Position numbers and translations under genes: made by a program. Shown one piece after another: positions 1-13,006 of a DNA stretch of 64,000 nt. The DNA comes from Takakia lepidozioides (lineage: Eukaryota > Streptophyta > Takakiopsida > Takakiales > Takakiaceae). Where the stretch lies: positions 57,082,756 through 57,146,755 of the forward strand of contig CM060731.1 in NCBI GenBank assembly GCA_030704615.1. The letters run 5' to 3'. The notes beneath the pieces are model-generated. The model had not been told where the DNA came from. It saw nothing but the letters and a program-made list of their open reading frames with translations, and did not search any database. How positions within the stretch are numbered: the stretch's first letter is position 1; the number at the start of each line of letters is the position of its first letter.

Positions 1-3000
1 GAACCTGATTAACTCCTGCCATCACCACAATTGACCGCCCTACCATTCATCAAGTTCTTACAATCCAATAGGAAAAAGCCAATGAACCACAAAAAGGTTC
101 GTCTTGTTGAGGCAAGAACCAACACATGTATTTAATGGCTGTCCTTGTAAAATTGGCTGAAAAATATCCTGGAGGGCATAGTCTCTGCAGGATACTAAAC
201 TCCGGGAGCCAGTCATGGCATTCTATCTGCCACCGTACAAAAGGCAGCCCAAAAAGATGTGGAGCTCATACACAGACAGCTACAAACTGGTTACAGGGAT
301 TACAGGCTGATTTGAGGACAGGCATTGGCATAATAATAGTGTGTCAAGTGGAATAAAAACAACACAGAGATAGCACGACTGTTGAGACACTCATCAGATG
401 GTGCAACAAGTAAGTCTGCTGGGCTTCTTCACTAGTTACTTTTAACTCGGTACTGGGCCTTGCAGAGAGAGTCCCACTAAGTACACTGCTGAGACTATGA
501 CAAATAATCCAGATGATGATCCTCTCCTCGACTTGAACTACAACATCGAAAAGCCTCCATAAACTGGCCCTTTGCTGTGCTAATAAATTGAGTTCCTGAG
601 CGTTCTCGATGGTGGAGAAGCCGGGTGCCTTGAAACCATACCCAACCTAAGGGATAAGTAATGGCATACACAGAAATACCGAGTGCTGATAATCCAGACA
701 TTCAACAGCTAAAGAAACACCCAGTGAGAACACCAATGCCATTGGCTAATCCATAAAATGCCTACCTCATTGAATTGAATCCATGACAGCCAAAGAGAGA
801 TCAAATAGACAGACCTGTGTCAGTTTTTCGACTGACCATGCCGTATTAGCCTTCATACACTCTTCGGTCCACTCGCTAAGCCGCCGTTGGACCCAGGAAG
901 AGGATACATAGGTAGGTTCAACTACCTACAGTAGATTACATTATTCATATCAGTAACAGTAAATCATCGGTAATATCTTGTCCAGGTAGTGAAACGCTTA
1001 GCAAAGGTCAACCCCACAGTAACAAAGGTCTAACATCTCAGTATGAGCCTGGATGTCACATGTCAACTGAGGCATCTGAGATCAAAAGACAGAGAAGACC
1101 TTGCACAGTAGACAACAAGTACTGCCTGTGGAGCAACATGAACAGTACAAAAATACACCAAGAATATGGCAATGCCCTTACAGCATGAAGGCGGACCAAC
1201 AACAAGCCCAGCTCCTGATATCGGCAGGCTTGTGTGGCTTCACGTGCAAATGCCTCCCACACAGCCACATTTCGTGCCACTTCCACAACGGCCTGTCCAA
1301 ATGAGATATCTTAGGAGGTTCAAGGGCTTCTCTAGAATCCAAGCTGAAGCCTTGGGCTCATGAGCTAATCATGAGCCACCGATTGCATAATTTCCCTGTA
1401 CTCTAATACAAAGAATAAAACATATTGATTTCCTTGGTCAATCGGTCAATCCATGCAATCAACATCCTTCCAAACCCAACACAAAGAAAGGTCACATGGA
1501 ATCAGGTAAAAGAGTAACGTGTTATTTTCCACATCCAAGGGTTAAACTTTCGTGTAATACAAAGGTCCCACGCTGTAATTTAATTTGGTTTAGCCATATA
1601 TTTTCAGATTCTATTCAACTTCATATGAAAAAGGCAAAGAAAAAGCCTTGGATTGCAGAAGCCGATGAGACATTGCTCCCAAGCACCCTTAACTTGCTTT
1701 GTTGAGCCATATATTAGACTTGTCCTTATGGTGTGGAACCTGGACTGTATATAAACTATATCAAATTCAGTCAGAGATTTGGTCACCAATGGTTAAGCTA
1801 GTTAATATTGAGCAGCTGACGATTCGACAACCACAGAAAAATTGTATATCCCTCAGAGAGCCAACAAGTTATACAGAATATACGTGAAATAGTAATCCAT
1901 GACTAACTTAGTGTGGGCTTTTGGACCCTGCTAATGTTGGCACTTGGAGATTGTGTCTAACCAAAATACTGGAATGGAGTTAAAAAAAAATTAAGGATAA
2001 ATGAGGAATAGTTATGAAGCTGGACTCGAAGGTAAACTTCAGGAAGATACATGTTAGATCATAACAAATCCAAATCCAACGCAAAAGGAAGGTTGACGCA
2101 GAGAGATGACTTAGAAGGGACACCTGGATATGGAGTCGATCACTGATGTCAAGCATGTCCCAACCCAAACTCAGAAACATGCGGCGCCGGGGTGCACCTA
2201 CATCCTCCACCTCCTCAAATCCCAAAACGTCTGTTCCATTTGCAAGGGGTGCTTGGTTGTTTGATATGTACACAACAGTTTCTGCATCCACCCATGAGTA
2301 CTCCCGACTGATGGGCGAGTAGATTGCAGTGTACTCCTTCTGGCCGTAAGTGGGCATGGCCTTTATAGTGCTCGACCGCAAGTCGTCAACCCGACATTCA
2401 ATGCCTGCCTGCCACTTGCCCCTCCACTGGCCACCACAAACACCAGTACAAATTTTAGATTCATCTGAGCACAGCAAACCCCTACTTGTCAGTATAGCTT
2501 CAATTAATGTCCTCCACATTTGCCGACTGCTTTAGATACAGGAAATCTCTAGCAAATGCCCCTGAAATATAGAGTACCTATTCCTGCCTATGAGGGGTTT
2601 TACTCCACAGTTTAAACAAGAAACAGACTAACACATAACCTCGATATGTTCATACTGGGTGTATAAGGGCTATCTTCACATGACATTCTCTCTTCTCCAA
2701 CATTCCACTCAAATGGAAGCAATGTGCCCAAAGGACTAACTAATTGTGTGAAGCAAATTGTGTGAGGGGAATCAGTGTTAGCCTAGCTGATGGTAACAAG
2801 GGTCAAAAGATGTCCAATGAGTAGCACGCGGGCTGAAGTTGTGTTGTCTTTACCTTGGTGGTGTTAAATTGAATGGATCTTAACCATCAATTACTAGACC
2901 TTTTACTCTATGGGTAACCAAACAGAAACTGTAGTTGACTGTGATCTGGCTATACTGTGCACTAAAACTTTCTTTCAACAGTCACTGAGGGAGTGTGCAA

Positions 3001-5467
3001 ACTACCCAACACTGGTGGAATTCGGTTTACTATGTCACTGGCTACTCACAACTGCGACTTTGCATGGAAGATACTTTGTTAATGATGGCAAAAGTGGCCA
3101 AATTTATGGTTGAGTGTCAACCCACCTTTCATGTCATTACTAGCCCTCGAGTGAGGACCCACCTAAAGATGGGAGAGAATATTTGCACAGGCTGTAGATA
3201 TTTACCTCCGTCACGACATAGAAGATGCTACAAGCAGTTCAACCAGGCACTAAACAGTTCTCTTAGCCATATTGTCAGAAGTCGGGATAGGCATATACAT
3301 ATATACACAGTAAATAGAAGCCTCAACAGGTGTGCTAAGAAGGAAGGTTTGCTTAGGATATGCCGACAAAGTGATAAACCACAATCACGGTTTAACAAGA
3401 AGGATACTTTGTAGCAGAAATGGATAAGGTAACTTCCTTGCCACAAGTCCAATGAAAGAGTTTGCTACAAAATTCTAGAATTGAAATAACCCCAAACAGT
3501 CTAGTGTTCTTGCAGTTGGCACTTCTTAATGGAGGAGCTAGTATTGCGCTGCCATATGACATACACAATGTTCTTCTTTTGTTTAAAAATACGGATCCAA
3601 AGAGCAGGCTGCCAACACATAAAAGCTTCCCCTGTACAGCTACCATAGTAAAAATGCTGAAGAACACCAGGGAAATCCACCAAACTGGTAAGCATTGAGG
3701 GTTGTGTTAGTGATATGTAAGAATGAGTTGTAACTAATACCTAGATAAAGTCCCAACAGCAGCATTCATGTATGGAAACACGAGCTGCAATTCATGGCTC
3801 ACTGGCTAGCTAGGGTTCTCTCAACTGGGTTACATCTCTACTCCAATACCAACCCTGGTTTACTTAACATAACTTTGTTCACAAACTTTGCCACGATCTT
3901 CCATGGCAGTTGACAAACCTACAACTTTATTTACCCCAACGCTTACCATCATTGCCCTGGAAGTTGGAAGTCTATGGAATCCATTTCTGCCACCAATGTG
4001 TACATGCATCACTTCGAACTTCGGTTAAGGACCAGCTACAAATCTCATGATAAAAAGACAAAATTGTAAACATGTTCCAAGACAACGAGGGAACATGTGG
4101 AGGTAAGGTTACCTTCTTCTTTACTCTCGAAAACTAACATAGCATATCCATGAAAACTAGAACTGTCAGCAACTGGGATTAATTGCACTGGCTAGAATTG
4201 AGACCCTAAAAAGGTTCTATGCCGCTTGGAAGTTTGCACCAGGGTATACTGACATCTGTAAACAGTCCACTAACCTACAACTTGCCTACAACTTGCGTCT
4301 TATTGTTAAACTAAACTTGCTTGACCTGCACCACATTCACACCTAACAACCAACTTATGGTAACTCTAACCCATGAATCTGCTAAGACTCTAGGGGCACA
4401 CCTTCCAAGGATAAGAGTCACCAGAACGGTCCGAGCATCCTCTTTATGTTGGGCATGTACCGATCAGGGTTGGGGTAGTATCCCCACTCGGTGGAGGGGA
4501 GGTCTTTACTTAGGCTGGCTATGGCCGACATCTTCTCCCTAGCATAAGACGATGATCGTACCATACGATACAAGTGTGTGTCTAAGCAGCTACACAACTT
4601 GCAGGAATGGATTAGCATCCAATTCCAACTAGCGACTAGAATGCGACAATCACTATAGCACCTGAACAGGACAAAAACCGTCCGCAGAACCGAACAATAC
4701 ATTAGACAACTAAGGAACTTAAACGTTAGGCCATCCACTTTCGCAAACCAAAACAAAGCCAACAAATTCTACGTCGCCATTCGAAACGGCCAGCTCACCC
4801 CCTTTCCCCATAGTCCTTTTCTCCCCTGTTCGTGCTCAGTGCGGAGGCGGGCGGGCGCAAGCACCGCCCCTTTACTCGCTGTGTGACGGCCATGGCATCT
4901 CTCACTTCAGCGCTGGTTGGGGAGTCTATGGCGAGCGACGCAGGTCAGTCTCTCTCTCTCTCTCTCTCTTCTCTCTCGGCTATGGCATCTGGGTTATTGA
5001 AAGTTACACTTGTGAGTACGTCTCAGGTCTGTGTCTGCTCGCTCGAAACTGGGCACAGAGGCCTACGGCCACAAATCAAGAAAAGCATAGCTGATGTTCA
5101 TTATCCCTCCCCCTTGGCCCAAATTGAGCCCACGTTCATGGCCGGAAGTACGACAAGCAACAAATCTCTTTCACACACACACTTGGGGTTGTGCGCACAC
5201 CTTCACCCACACGGCCTTTCCACTGGCGGCATGGGCCATGTTCCGGGCCATAATATCCGCCTCGGAAACTTGAATTCCTTCTCCTTCCTCTTCCTCAGTT
5301 TCATGCCCGCCATTCTGACCTTCATCCCTTGCGCTGCCAATCTCAGCGTCAGATTGAGATCCACAAGCACCTGCCAACTCCGCAATTTCACCTTCTTTCC
5401 AATCAAAATGGTTCAAGTCAAATCCTGGAAAGTGTTCTCCCGCGCTCAGATCTTGTTGGTATTCCAT
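1..5467 (-). CDS. SUVR5-like SET-domain gene, N-terminal exons (partial)
   Basis: Multi-exon minus-strand gene running off the left edge. Three consecutive exons fit the N-terminal region of plant SUVR5, a zinc-finger/SET histone H3K9 methyltransferase, as I remember that family. Exon 2426-2124 follows ...GGCCAG and encodes WRGKWQAGIECRVDDLRSS, then REYSWVDAETVVYIS and GWDMLDISDRLHIQ. Exon 1292-1182 encodes AVVEVARNVAVWEAFAREA and ends at GTAAGG. Exon 925-815 encodes YVSSSWVQRRLSEWTEEC and ends at GTCTGT. All three are phase 0 and join in frame. Exon 4538-4422 (AIASLSKDLPSTEWGYY) has good splice sites but I cannot place it in the family. The first ATG may be at 5467, opening an acidic exon that starts MEYQQDLSAGEHFPGFDLN and stops at 5171. 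A further exon may lie at 700-440. The SET domain would lie outside the window. The intervals between exons look like ordinary introns. Family assignment is from memory. Confidence 0.55.
4948..4979. repeat. (TC)n microsatellite
   Basis: An uninterrupted run of TC dinucleotides with one TT break. It lies between the 4.4-kb and 5.2-kb exons of the SUVR5-like gene, probably in its first intron. Confidence 0.8.
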
Positions 5468-5807
5468 GACAAGGTAGAGCAACCTAGAGCTTTTCCCAAG
5501 CTTCACAGCTTTGCATCTTGCATGGGATCACCCCCCTAGCACCCAATTCGCATCACACAAACCAGGTACGCTAGGATTCGATCCAAAATGTTACTGGTCA
5601 AAGCCAAACTTGGCTCCAACTCTCGCCCAAAGTCATTGAATGCCAGCAACAACAAGCACTGTCGGCCATTTCCCATGCAGCTACTAGGGCATCATCTACA
5701 AGTGTTCCAAAGCTCTGGTTTTCAAAATAAAAACCACACTTTCATCCACCCCCACAACATCCTGGAACACCACTCATTACCATTCTCACCAACAAAACCC
5801 CCCAGCC

Positions 5808-5895
5808 TATAAAAACCTAAACCATTCCCTCCTCACGCACCCCCCCTCCCTTCATCTTCTCCTCCCCTCTCTCTCCCCCCCCGACCCCCCAACCC
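5808..5895 (+). promoter_or_regulatory. Possible TATA box and pyrimidine-rich leader
   Basis: TATAAAA at 5808-5814 is followed by a C/T-rich stretch to about 5895, as in plant leaders. I see only a short ORF downstream (ATG 5951, 64 codons), which I do not recognise. It lies about 340 bp upstream of the divergent SUVR5-like start. Weak evidence. Confidence 0.25.
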
Positions 5896-6099
5896 TAAGT
5901 TACAATCCCGCAAGCTCAAACGCCATAGCTCGCTTGGATCAGAAGGGCAGATGTGGGGCAAAGAACAAGTCTCCCAACAACCCACCTCTCCAGTACTAGC
6001 CTTTGCTGCGCTCTCCCTCTCGCCATCCCACGTCCTCTGTCGCCATTTTGGCGATTGCCCCACCCCAACCCTTTCTTGCTTTCTTTGCCATATCGCACC

Positions 6100-7330
6100 G
6101 CCCGCCGTCGATGAAATCATCCACCGAATGGCTACAAACGGATGAAGCATCCAAATGATTAACGTATTGGGCTAAAGTCAGTCCTTCCAGTCATTCTCAT
6201 GGATGAACAAGGTTCACTTTCAGAACATACCTGCACCCACGTACCTGAGTGATTTTGGTGAATGTCACGGATGCGGTCCATTCTCGTCCGCACTATTTCA
6301 TCCATAGGTTTCTTCATTCGTTACGGTAGCAGCTGATGTTCCGTTTCATTCGTCCATGATGGACGGTGCTGTCCATATGGATGGATGAAGGGGTTTTAAA
6401 TGGAAGAGACGCTAAAATGAAGTAGCGGTATGTAGAATGGGGGTGTCCTAATAATAAAAAGTCGGCTAAACATCCTTGTCACAGGTCACAGCCACCGTCA
6501 CATTGTCAGAAGTAAGCTGCGCACACTCAACTTTTGATTTCATCCCTCACACGAGGCTTCGTCCATTCCTTCATCCATGTAGACACAATCTTAGTATATG
6601 CTACGGATGCAGTTATATTTCATCCTCCATATTTCATCCTCTAAGTAGCTTCAACCGTCAAAAGGGTTAATGTGAGATTTGTTTTTAATATATAGGCTAA
6701 AATCAAAGCAAATATAATTATAAGTAACATCGACCCTGCTTCGCACTGAGTAATATCGGAAAGGATAAGAAAAAAGGATGCATTCTCACTTTTCATCCAT
6801 AAAAATAAGTCTTCGTTCATTTGGACATCCATGGGGACAACCAGAACTTTATGTCCTTGATTTGCCAATGAAGTCACCGAAGTGACACTGTGGAAGGGAA
6901 GCGATCGCTAGCGGAGGCGTATCTGTTCTGCTCTTGTCTAGAACTGTCGTGTCAGGGCACATGCGAACGGCACGACGACACGGAGCCTCTGTAACCTGTT
7001 GTGGCAGATGATCAAATACGGCCTGGCGGTCGCCACGCTTGTGGAGCACATGCGAGATACAGAATTCAAATGTAGAGTCAAAATGATTTTCTCCTAAATG
7101 TAGAGAAACATAAATTTATTATTTAACTAGTTTATATCTTATAATGAGCCTAAATCATCGATGAAAGCATATGTTTCTCATCCACGAGGTATGTTTTCAT
7201 TCTTCGGTAGCAGTTTCATCCATCAATACTAGTTCATGGACGCTGTAAATAAATTCATCCAACTCCATATTTTAAATGTTCTTAGTATGATGGATGGATA
7301 GTTTAAATGAACAATGAAAACATATATGTC
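6100..7330. repeat. AT-rich stretch dense in GGATGAA/TTCATCC
   Basis: Many short copies of GGATGAA, CATCCAT and their complements occur here in both orientations, for example near 6120, 6200, 6300, 6380, 6550, 6630, 6800 and 7200. The same words recur near 47.6 kb. No coding exon is recognisable. It looks like a dispersed AT-rich repeat or the end region of an old DNA transposon. Confidence 0.4.
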
Positions 7331-7969
7331 CTCTGCTAAAAACAATTGACTCTTGAGTTCTTTGTTGCATATGGCTCCTCCTTGTTGATGAGATAGTATG
7401 TTGGTGCAAACGATTATATAATTAGGTAATTTAAAAGCGATAAATACAGGGTTATGGTCTATCCGTAAAGCACTGCCAAAAAAATTAGTTTGTATTTATC
7501 GTGCCATTAAAAAGCAGAATTCATCGGGGTGTACTCCACCTGGCGGAATCTACCCCATCAGCTCCCTAGAGTGCATTCCGAAATGCAGAATGCACTGGCC
7601 ATTAGATTTTGACCGCCCTCGGCGTCAGGCCCTTAAATCCGGGAATGCCCTCCACTCGGAATTACCCTATACAGAAAGCTTATGTAATACCAAATTTGCA
7701 TGTTGATGAGTCCAAACATTGCATTGTGTAGTACATCCTTTGCACCCGACATTCCAATTCGCACGAAGTCTTCCAACTTTCTTGGAGGCTTTCCTAATTT
7801 GTTGATATTGATGCATTACACGAATTCCTTTAATTGAAAAAAAACAAATGGAATGAGTCCATAATTGAACATGTTAGACCATGCAATTGAAGTATACATG
7901 AAATTAATTGATTATTCTAATGATGATATTTGATATTTTTTATCTAAATTTATATGTGATCCAAACGAG

Positions 7970-8180
7970 TGTTGGGCGGATATAGAGTCATCAGGATCAA
8001 TAGTAGGATATCAACCCGGATATCAATGTATCCGGATCCAACAACTATTTGATATCCGGCTATTGTTTATATCTGTGGACACATAAAACAGAGGATCCGG
8101 ATAGGATCCTACCTGCCGGATCTAAAAAGGCTTAATAACCGGATTGTATCCGGAAATACCGGATCTCAACCGGATACAAG
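7970..8180. repeat. CCGGAT/ATCCGG palindromic cluster
   Basis: Within about 200 bp the words ATCCGG, CCGGAT, GGATCC and GATATCC recur more than ten times in both orientations. No gene is visible from 7330 to 8580. The cluster could be a subterminal repeat of a DNA element. Confidence 0.45.
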
Positions 8181-8579
8181 AAAATAAAATATTAATATTA
8201 ATATTTTATGAGAATTTTAATCATTTAAGTTTATTAATTAAAAAAATGCGATTAAATCTCAATAAAGTTAAATCAGGGATACAATCCCCCTGTTTTAAGA
8301 AAAACTTATTTCATGATTATTTATATGGTCATCGCAAAATGGCCAATGTGTTGTTAGGGTTTATTCCAATGGGCCGACCGATTACAAGCCTGCCTAAAGA
8401 CGAACTTAGTTTACATTTGGGATATGGTGTCGTTCAATTTTATAATTATTCGTGTTGAGGTAGCCGCATCCGTCCGTTAGATCACCTCCTCAGTCTGAAA
8501 CGGTGACCATGGGCAAGATGATAGCGAAAATCGCCGAAGCATATGCACATGAGGACGTGTAAAAACATTGCAGATTCCA

Positions 8580-9290
8580 TATGCAGCCATGAACTGTTAT
8601 GTGCGTCGTGGGCAGAGTTATCGTCAGTCTGTCAATTGTGTCTGCTGGGCTGTGTGAGCCTGAGACTCGTGAACTATCTCACATCTGCAGTATGGGTCTC
8701 CCTGTAAAAAAGTCGGGTTCGACAGCCAATACTTGTCGGCCTGGATACCCATATGTCTGTTGCTTCGTTAGTCTTGCCTCGTTGGTGTGGTAATCGGAGC
8801 CTCTTCGGGAGGCTGTGTCTTCACATCGGTCTGGAATATGTTCGCGAGTCTGTTGCGATGTTAGTCTATCCTGACAACGGTCTTGCGGTCTGTGTACGGT
8901 GGTCTGTTGTGAGAAACTGTGAAACCATGGTGCCGCGTCGAAAATTTGGCGTTACACCCTTCCGTCTGTCAGTCTGTTGTCCTGCCAGTCTTTTCAGCTA
9001 GTTTATTGTCTCTGTCGCACCGTCAGTCTAGTCTGCTTGCAGCTTGTTACAGAGGGCGACGGAACAATGACCATGTTGACCTATCAGTCTGTCAACCTGC
9101 CAGTTTGTCTGTTTTGTATAGTCTGTTTCGTTGTCAGCCTGTTGCAATCGAGTAGACCTGCTTAGTGGATTACGTGTTGGTCTGCTCAAATAGGTCTGCT
9201 GATTCTAGTCTGCTTGACTTTGTCTACTATTCACTCGGTCTGATGTGCACTGGGTAGACCTAGTAAATGCAACGGCGGCGGTGGCGGCGT
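8580..9290. repeat. GTCTG-rich low-complexity region flanking MULE-2
   Basis: AGTCTG and GTCTGT occur every 20-40 bp on the plus strand. The same AGTCTG word builds the hairpin repeats inside the MULE-2 intron (10,980-11,751), so this may be the subterminal region of that element. No ORF here looks coding. Confidence 0.35.
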
Positions 9291-9655
9291 CAATCATGGT
9301 GCGCCACGTCGTGCCGTGGGTGTACTGTATTTCCGCTCCCGGGTCAGCTTGAACTTCAACTTCGCCTTCTCGCCGGTGCTGTGGTCTGCTTTTATGTCAA
9401 CGTATGTCTTCCTTGCACAGACTTCTTTCCGCGCGCAGATTTGGAGAGTCATCTTAGACCCCAACAGTCACCAAGACTATTGCTCTCGTAGGCCGTTGCG
9501 TTCCTCGTAGTTTTGGTTCTCGCTTCTCTGTCTGTCCTCGTATGTAGTGCTCGTTCTCGCCGGTTCTCGCACTTTTCTGGACTCCTCCATTCTTTGCACT
9601 TCTCCCTTTTTGTTGGGCCCTCTGCCTTTCTCTGTTGTGTTGTGTTGTATAGGCG

Positions 9656-10363
9656 ATGGAGGAAGCCTGCTCGAAGGGCAGACCCAACTGGATCGACTTT
9701 GTGCACGTCACGCGTTTGAAGAAGCTGCGAAGACATTGGTACTCCCCACAGGAGTACGATCGCAAAATAGTGGAACCATGTATTGATCTCCATGTAGCCA
9801 AGGAGGAGAACCCAGAATGAAAGAAGGATAGGCTCAGGTGTCCTTTCTGTGAGGAAGCCATAAAGGACAAAATCCAGTTGAACCGCCATTGTGTGGACAT
9901 AGGTTGCAAGGGCACCATTCCACCGAATTTCAAGCCGTGACCCATACCGGTATCGCAGAAAACTAAAGATGAGGTTGTTTTCAATAGCCGCGGCGTAAAC
10001 CCAATTCCGCAAAGTACAGAGGAATTGCGCCAACGGTACTGGCGGGCTGCTGGAAGGATGCAACTAGGCAATCTGGAAGAAGTGCATGTGCCTCCCCGCA
10101 AGCGAAAACTCAGTGATGGGGCAACAAAAAGAACGGGAGCGAAAGCGGCAAGGTCTGCTCGCGATGCAAACTTGTCAGTCCTGCAGGGGGGTCCGTCCGA
10201 AGCGCGTCAGGCAGACTCTGCTTGGGATGCAAGCATTGTGGGCCTACATGGGAGTCCGCCCGATGCGTGCCAGACCAGAAGGTCCCGGCAGACTATACCC
10301 ATCAGTTCCTCCAGTGAGTCTGAGTCTGCCGATGTTCAGCCCCGCCGGTCTACCGAAATGTAG
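9656..10363 (+). pseudogene. Zinc-finger ORF next to MULE-2, two in-frame TGA stops
   Basis: Reading from ATG 9656, one frame stays coding-like to the stop at 10,363, broken only by TGA at 9818-9820 and a second TGA about 100 bp later. It begins MEEACSKGRPNWIDFVHVTR. After the first stop it carries CPFCEEAIKDKIQLNRHC, a Cys2-type finger with following His and Cys. The C-terminal part is basic (PPRKRKLSDGATKRTGAKAA), then rich in Ser and Glu. Both stops would be CGA (Arg) with a single C-to-T change, as expected from decay of methylated CpG. It converges on the MULE-2 transposase, whose stop is within 30 bp. It may be an accessory DNA-binding protein of the element. I do not know the family. 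Confidence 0.5.
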
Positions 10364-12692
10364 GTTGTGTCTGGGTGATTGCTGCTTAGCACATACGCTG
10401 GTTGTCCTTCCACCAAGGGTAGAGTCACATTGCTCGCTAGAATGTCCCTGGCCACTAGCACAGAGCTAGATATGTACTTTTCATGTTTGTCATTGCGTAT
10501 GAATCCATGCGTCTTCAAATGAATTGCGTACCAGTAGTGTGTGAGCACACGGCCTGTGAGTTCCCATATTAGCCAATCAACTCTTCGACCAGTCATTTTG
10601 CCTTTCCCCATCCTCAGTCTAGCCTTCAAGTTTCCATGGTATGCCTCAATGCTAGCATTTGTGTCTTGACTGGCATGTGGAACATGACGAGCAGCAGTAC
10701 ACCACATTGCTATTTTAGGAGACCATTCCTTGTCGATGTACTTTAAAAATTCCAGGGCATTCCGATATTTCTTTCTCATGTCCCTCATTATTTTGGCAAC
10801 CCATAGAAGCGCTTTTTTGGGATCGCTTGGTCCACCTCTATAGTACATGAGGTCTCCCATATCCTTCAACACGTTTGCTGCTGTGACGGGATCTTTGGAC
10901 TTCTGGCATGATTTGCTTTACCCATACCTTGCGGACATGCCAAAGGCACAGGAAAATGAGGACTCCTTTGAAAGCAACCCTGCACATAACACATCCACAT
11001 GAGGCACTTCAGAGGGAACTCCTGTTGGTGGACACCATCCGAGTGCTGGAGACCTCCAACAGACTTCACACCAACCCCTAAACGGACTTGGTGGTAAGAC
11101 ACTGCCTGCAGTGTGGCGGGCCGACTTCCCCTCCCAAGTCTGCTAGCAGACCCATGAAGCATGGCAGCGGACTCGGCCCTGCGAGTCTTGTGCCGGACGC
11201 CGCCTGGCGAGTCTGCCAGTGGACTCGGCCCGTTCAATGTACCAGCGGACTCGCCCACGCAAGTCTGCCAGCAGAGTTGGTCCGTTAACTACAAGCGGAC
11301 TCGCCCACACGAGTGTGCAGCGGAGTCTCCGAGTCGAGTCTGTCAGCGGAATCGCGCATGCGAGTCTGCCAGGGTACTGGCGCAGGCGTGTCTGCCAGCC
11401 GAGTAGCCCAAAACAAACTCCACACCAACCCCTACACGAACTTGGTCGCAAGACACTGCCTACGGGTCTGGCGGGCCGACTTCCCCTCCCAAGTCTACCA
11501 GCAGATCCATGAAGGGTGCCAGTAGACTCCTGCAAGTCTTCTGGCAAGTCTGCCAGCGACTTGGTCGGGCGAGTCGGGCTTGCCCACGCGACTTGGTCCG
11601 AGTCCAGTCTGCCAGCAGACTCGCGCATGCGAGTCTCTCAAGGAACTGTCGCACGTAACTCTGCCACAGACTCTGCCAAAGCACACTATGACAACAGTTG
11701 CATGCCAGAGGACTTCGACAGTGGGTGTCTGTTGAGGTATGGAAGACTCACCTTATAGCGTTGATTTCAGCGTCCGCATCATCGACAATGAAGGTATTGG
11801 GTCGCCAGGTTGGCATATCTGCGTGGAGTCGGTCACGCAAGGCTGTCATCCACGGCACCAGGTCTGTTGTCCTATTCCTGGCGGATATGATGTACGTAAC
11901 TGGTATACCGTTCAGCCACTCGTCGAAAACCATCAACGTGTACAATGGGAACTGTTCAGATGCACTATGTCACTATGTCAGTTGGTTCCAATATGCATCA
12001 TCCTACGAACAATTGATTTGCAGAAATGGTAAGAGGGATGAATCGTACCTTGTGGTGATTTGTCCCGAAGGTTGCATCGCATGCAACGATACGCGCATGT
12101 CCCAATTGAAGCATTCTCTGCTTCTGCCACTCAGTTTGAATGCCAATAGTGAATGTCAAATCTCCATCGTAATGCTTGAAGGTTGGCGCCAATGTTTCTT
12201 CTCGATAGAAGAAGACTGATGCGGGGTTCAGGTCATGCGGACACTGTTGGCATCGTTGGCATGCTTTTTGAACGTCTGTCACGCCCGCTTCTCAGCCAGG
12301 TTGCGGACATCTTGCTCGAGGAGGAAATCATCACGTGTCCATGCATCTCCCAAACCTGTGTTGTTCATGACATGCTCCTTGTGTTCCATCATGATTTGTG
12401 CGACCGTGAGGCCTCGGCACAAACACTCAACGACCCAGGTTTTCAATTCCTCGCTAATGCGGGGTGCGTAGGCTGCCCGTGTGTTTCTGAACTCTGCGGT
12501 CTTGCCATGGGAGGGTTTCCCTAGGGCATCCACATGCTCCATGTTGTTGTAGTATATGAGGACACAAATGTCCGGGGCAAGATAAGATTGCTGCACTTTG
12601 AAACAACAAAGGCACCCGCGCTTGTACGACTCTCCGTAGTCCGACTTCTTCCTTCTTGGGCCTTTATGCGGGTGTTTAGTGCCAGTACCCAC
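10336..12692 (-). pseudogene. MULE-2 transposase (MuDR-type DDE), frameshifted
   Basis: Minus-strand transposase with recognisable introns. An N-terminal exon near 12.69-12.29 kb carries RISEELKTWVVECLCRGLT. It is followed in a shifted frame by HARIVACDATFGTNHHK (first Asp). A GTACGA donor there joins FPLYTLMVFDEWLNG. The next segment ends FIVDDADAEINAIR (second Asp) at a GTGAGT donor (exon end 11,752). After a 772-bp intron, the exon starting at 10,979 reads VAFKGVLIFLCLWHVRK in phase. The last part has SQDTNASIEAYHGNLKARL (third acidic residue, Glu). The Asp-Asp-Glu order and these motifs are typical of Mutator-like transposases. Frames break near 12.28 kb and near 10.9 kb, so this copy is probably inactive. 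It would act in the nucleus on the element's ends. Confidence 0.8.
10985..11745. repeat. Hairpin repeats filling the MULE-2 intron
   Basis: Repeats of AGTCTGCCAGC(A/G)GACTCG occur at about 10 sites, some spaced by CCCACGCG. The core is palindromic: arms CGAGTCTG and CAGACTCG around CCAG. The cluster fills the interval between the in-phase donor at 11,751 and the acceptor at 10,980, so it is intronic in the transposase gene. Confidence 0.6.
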
Positions 12693-13006
12693 ATCCGGAC
12701 CTCCACGCTTTTGTTTTGGATCCTCGACAGTTGCATTGACCGTGCACTTGTCGTCGGGTCTATAGCAGCATTGATACCTATCAAATGGAATTCAAAAGCC
12801 AAAATATCAACTTATGGACTTATGGAAGCCACAGTCGGAGACAAATACAAATCACAACAACAATGCAGTGACATCCCTAAATGAGGATGGTGCACACATG
12901 ATACTGCTCAAGAAGGTGTTCCCTCTGGGAGCTTTCTGCACTCCGGCGTCCACTTTACTGTGCACATGTACCCAATATTGAGTGGGGCGGTCCTCCACAC
13001 TCTCCT

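Noticed and set aside
5833-6150. 105-codon minus-strand Arg/Gly-rich frame
   Set aside because: It overlaps the pyrimidine-rich leader. Composition alone explains it.
9449-10101. Two long minus-strand frames of about 200 codons
   Set aside because: They lie opposite the zinc-finger frame, have no recognisable motifs, and end in low-complexity Arg/Glu runs. I treat them as shadows.
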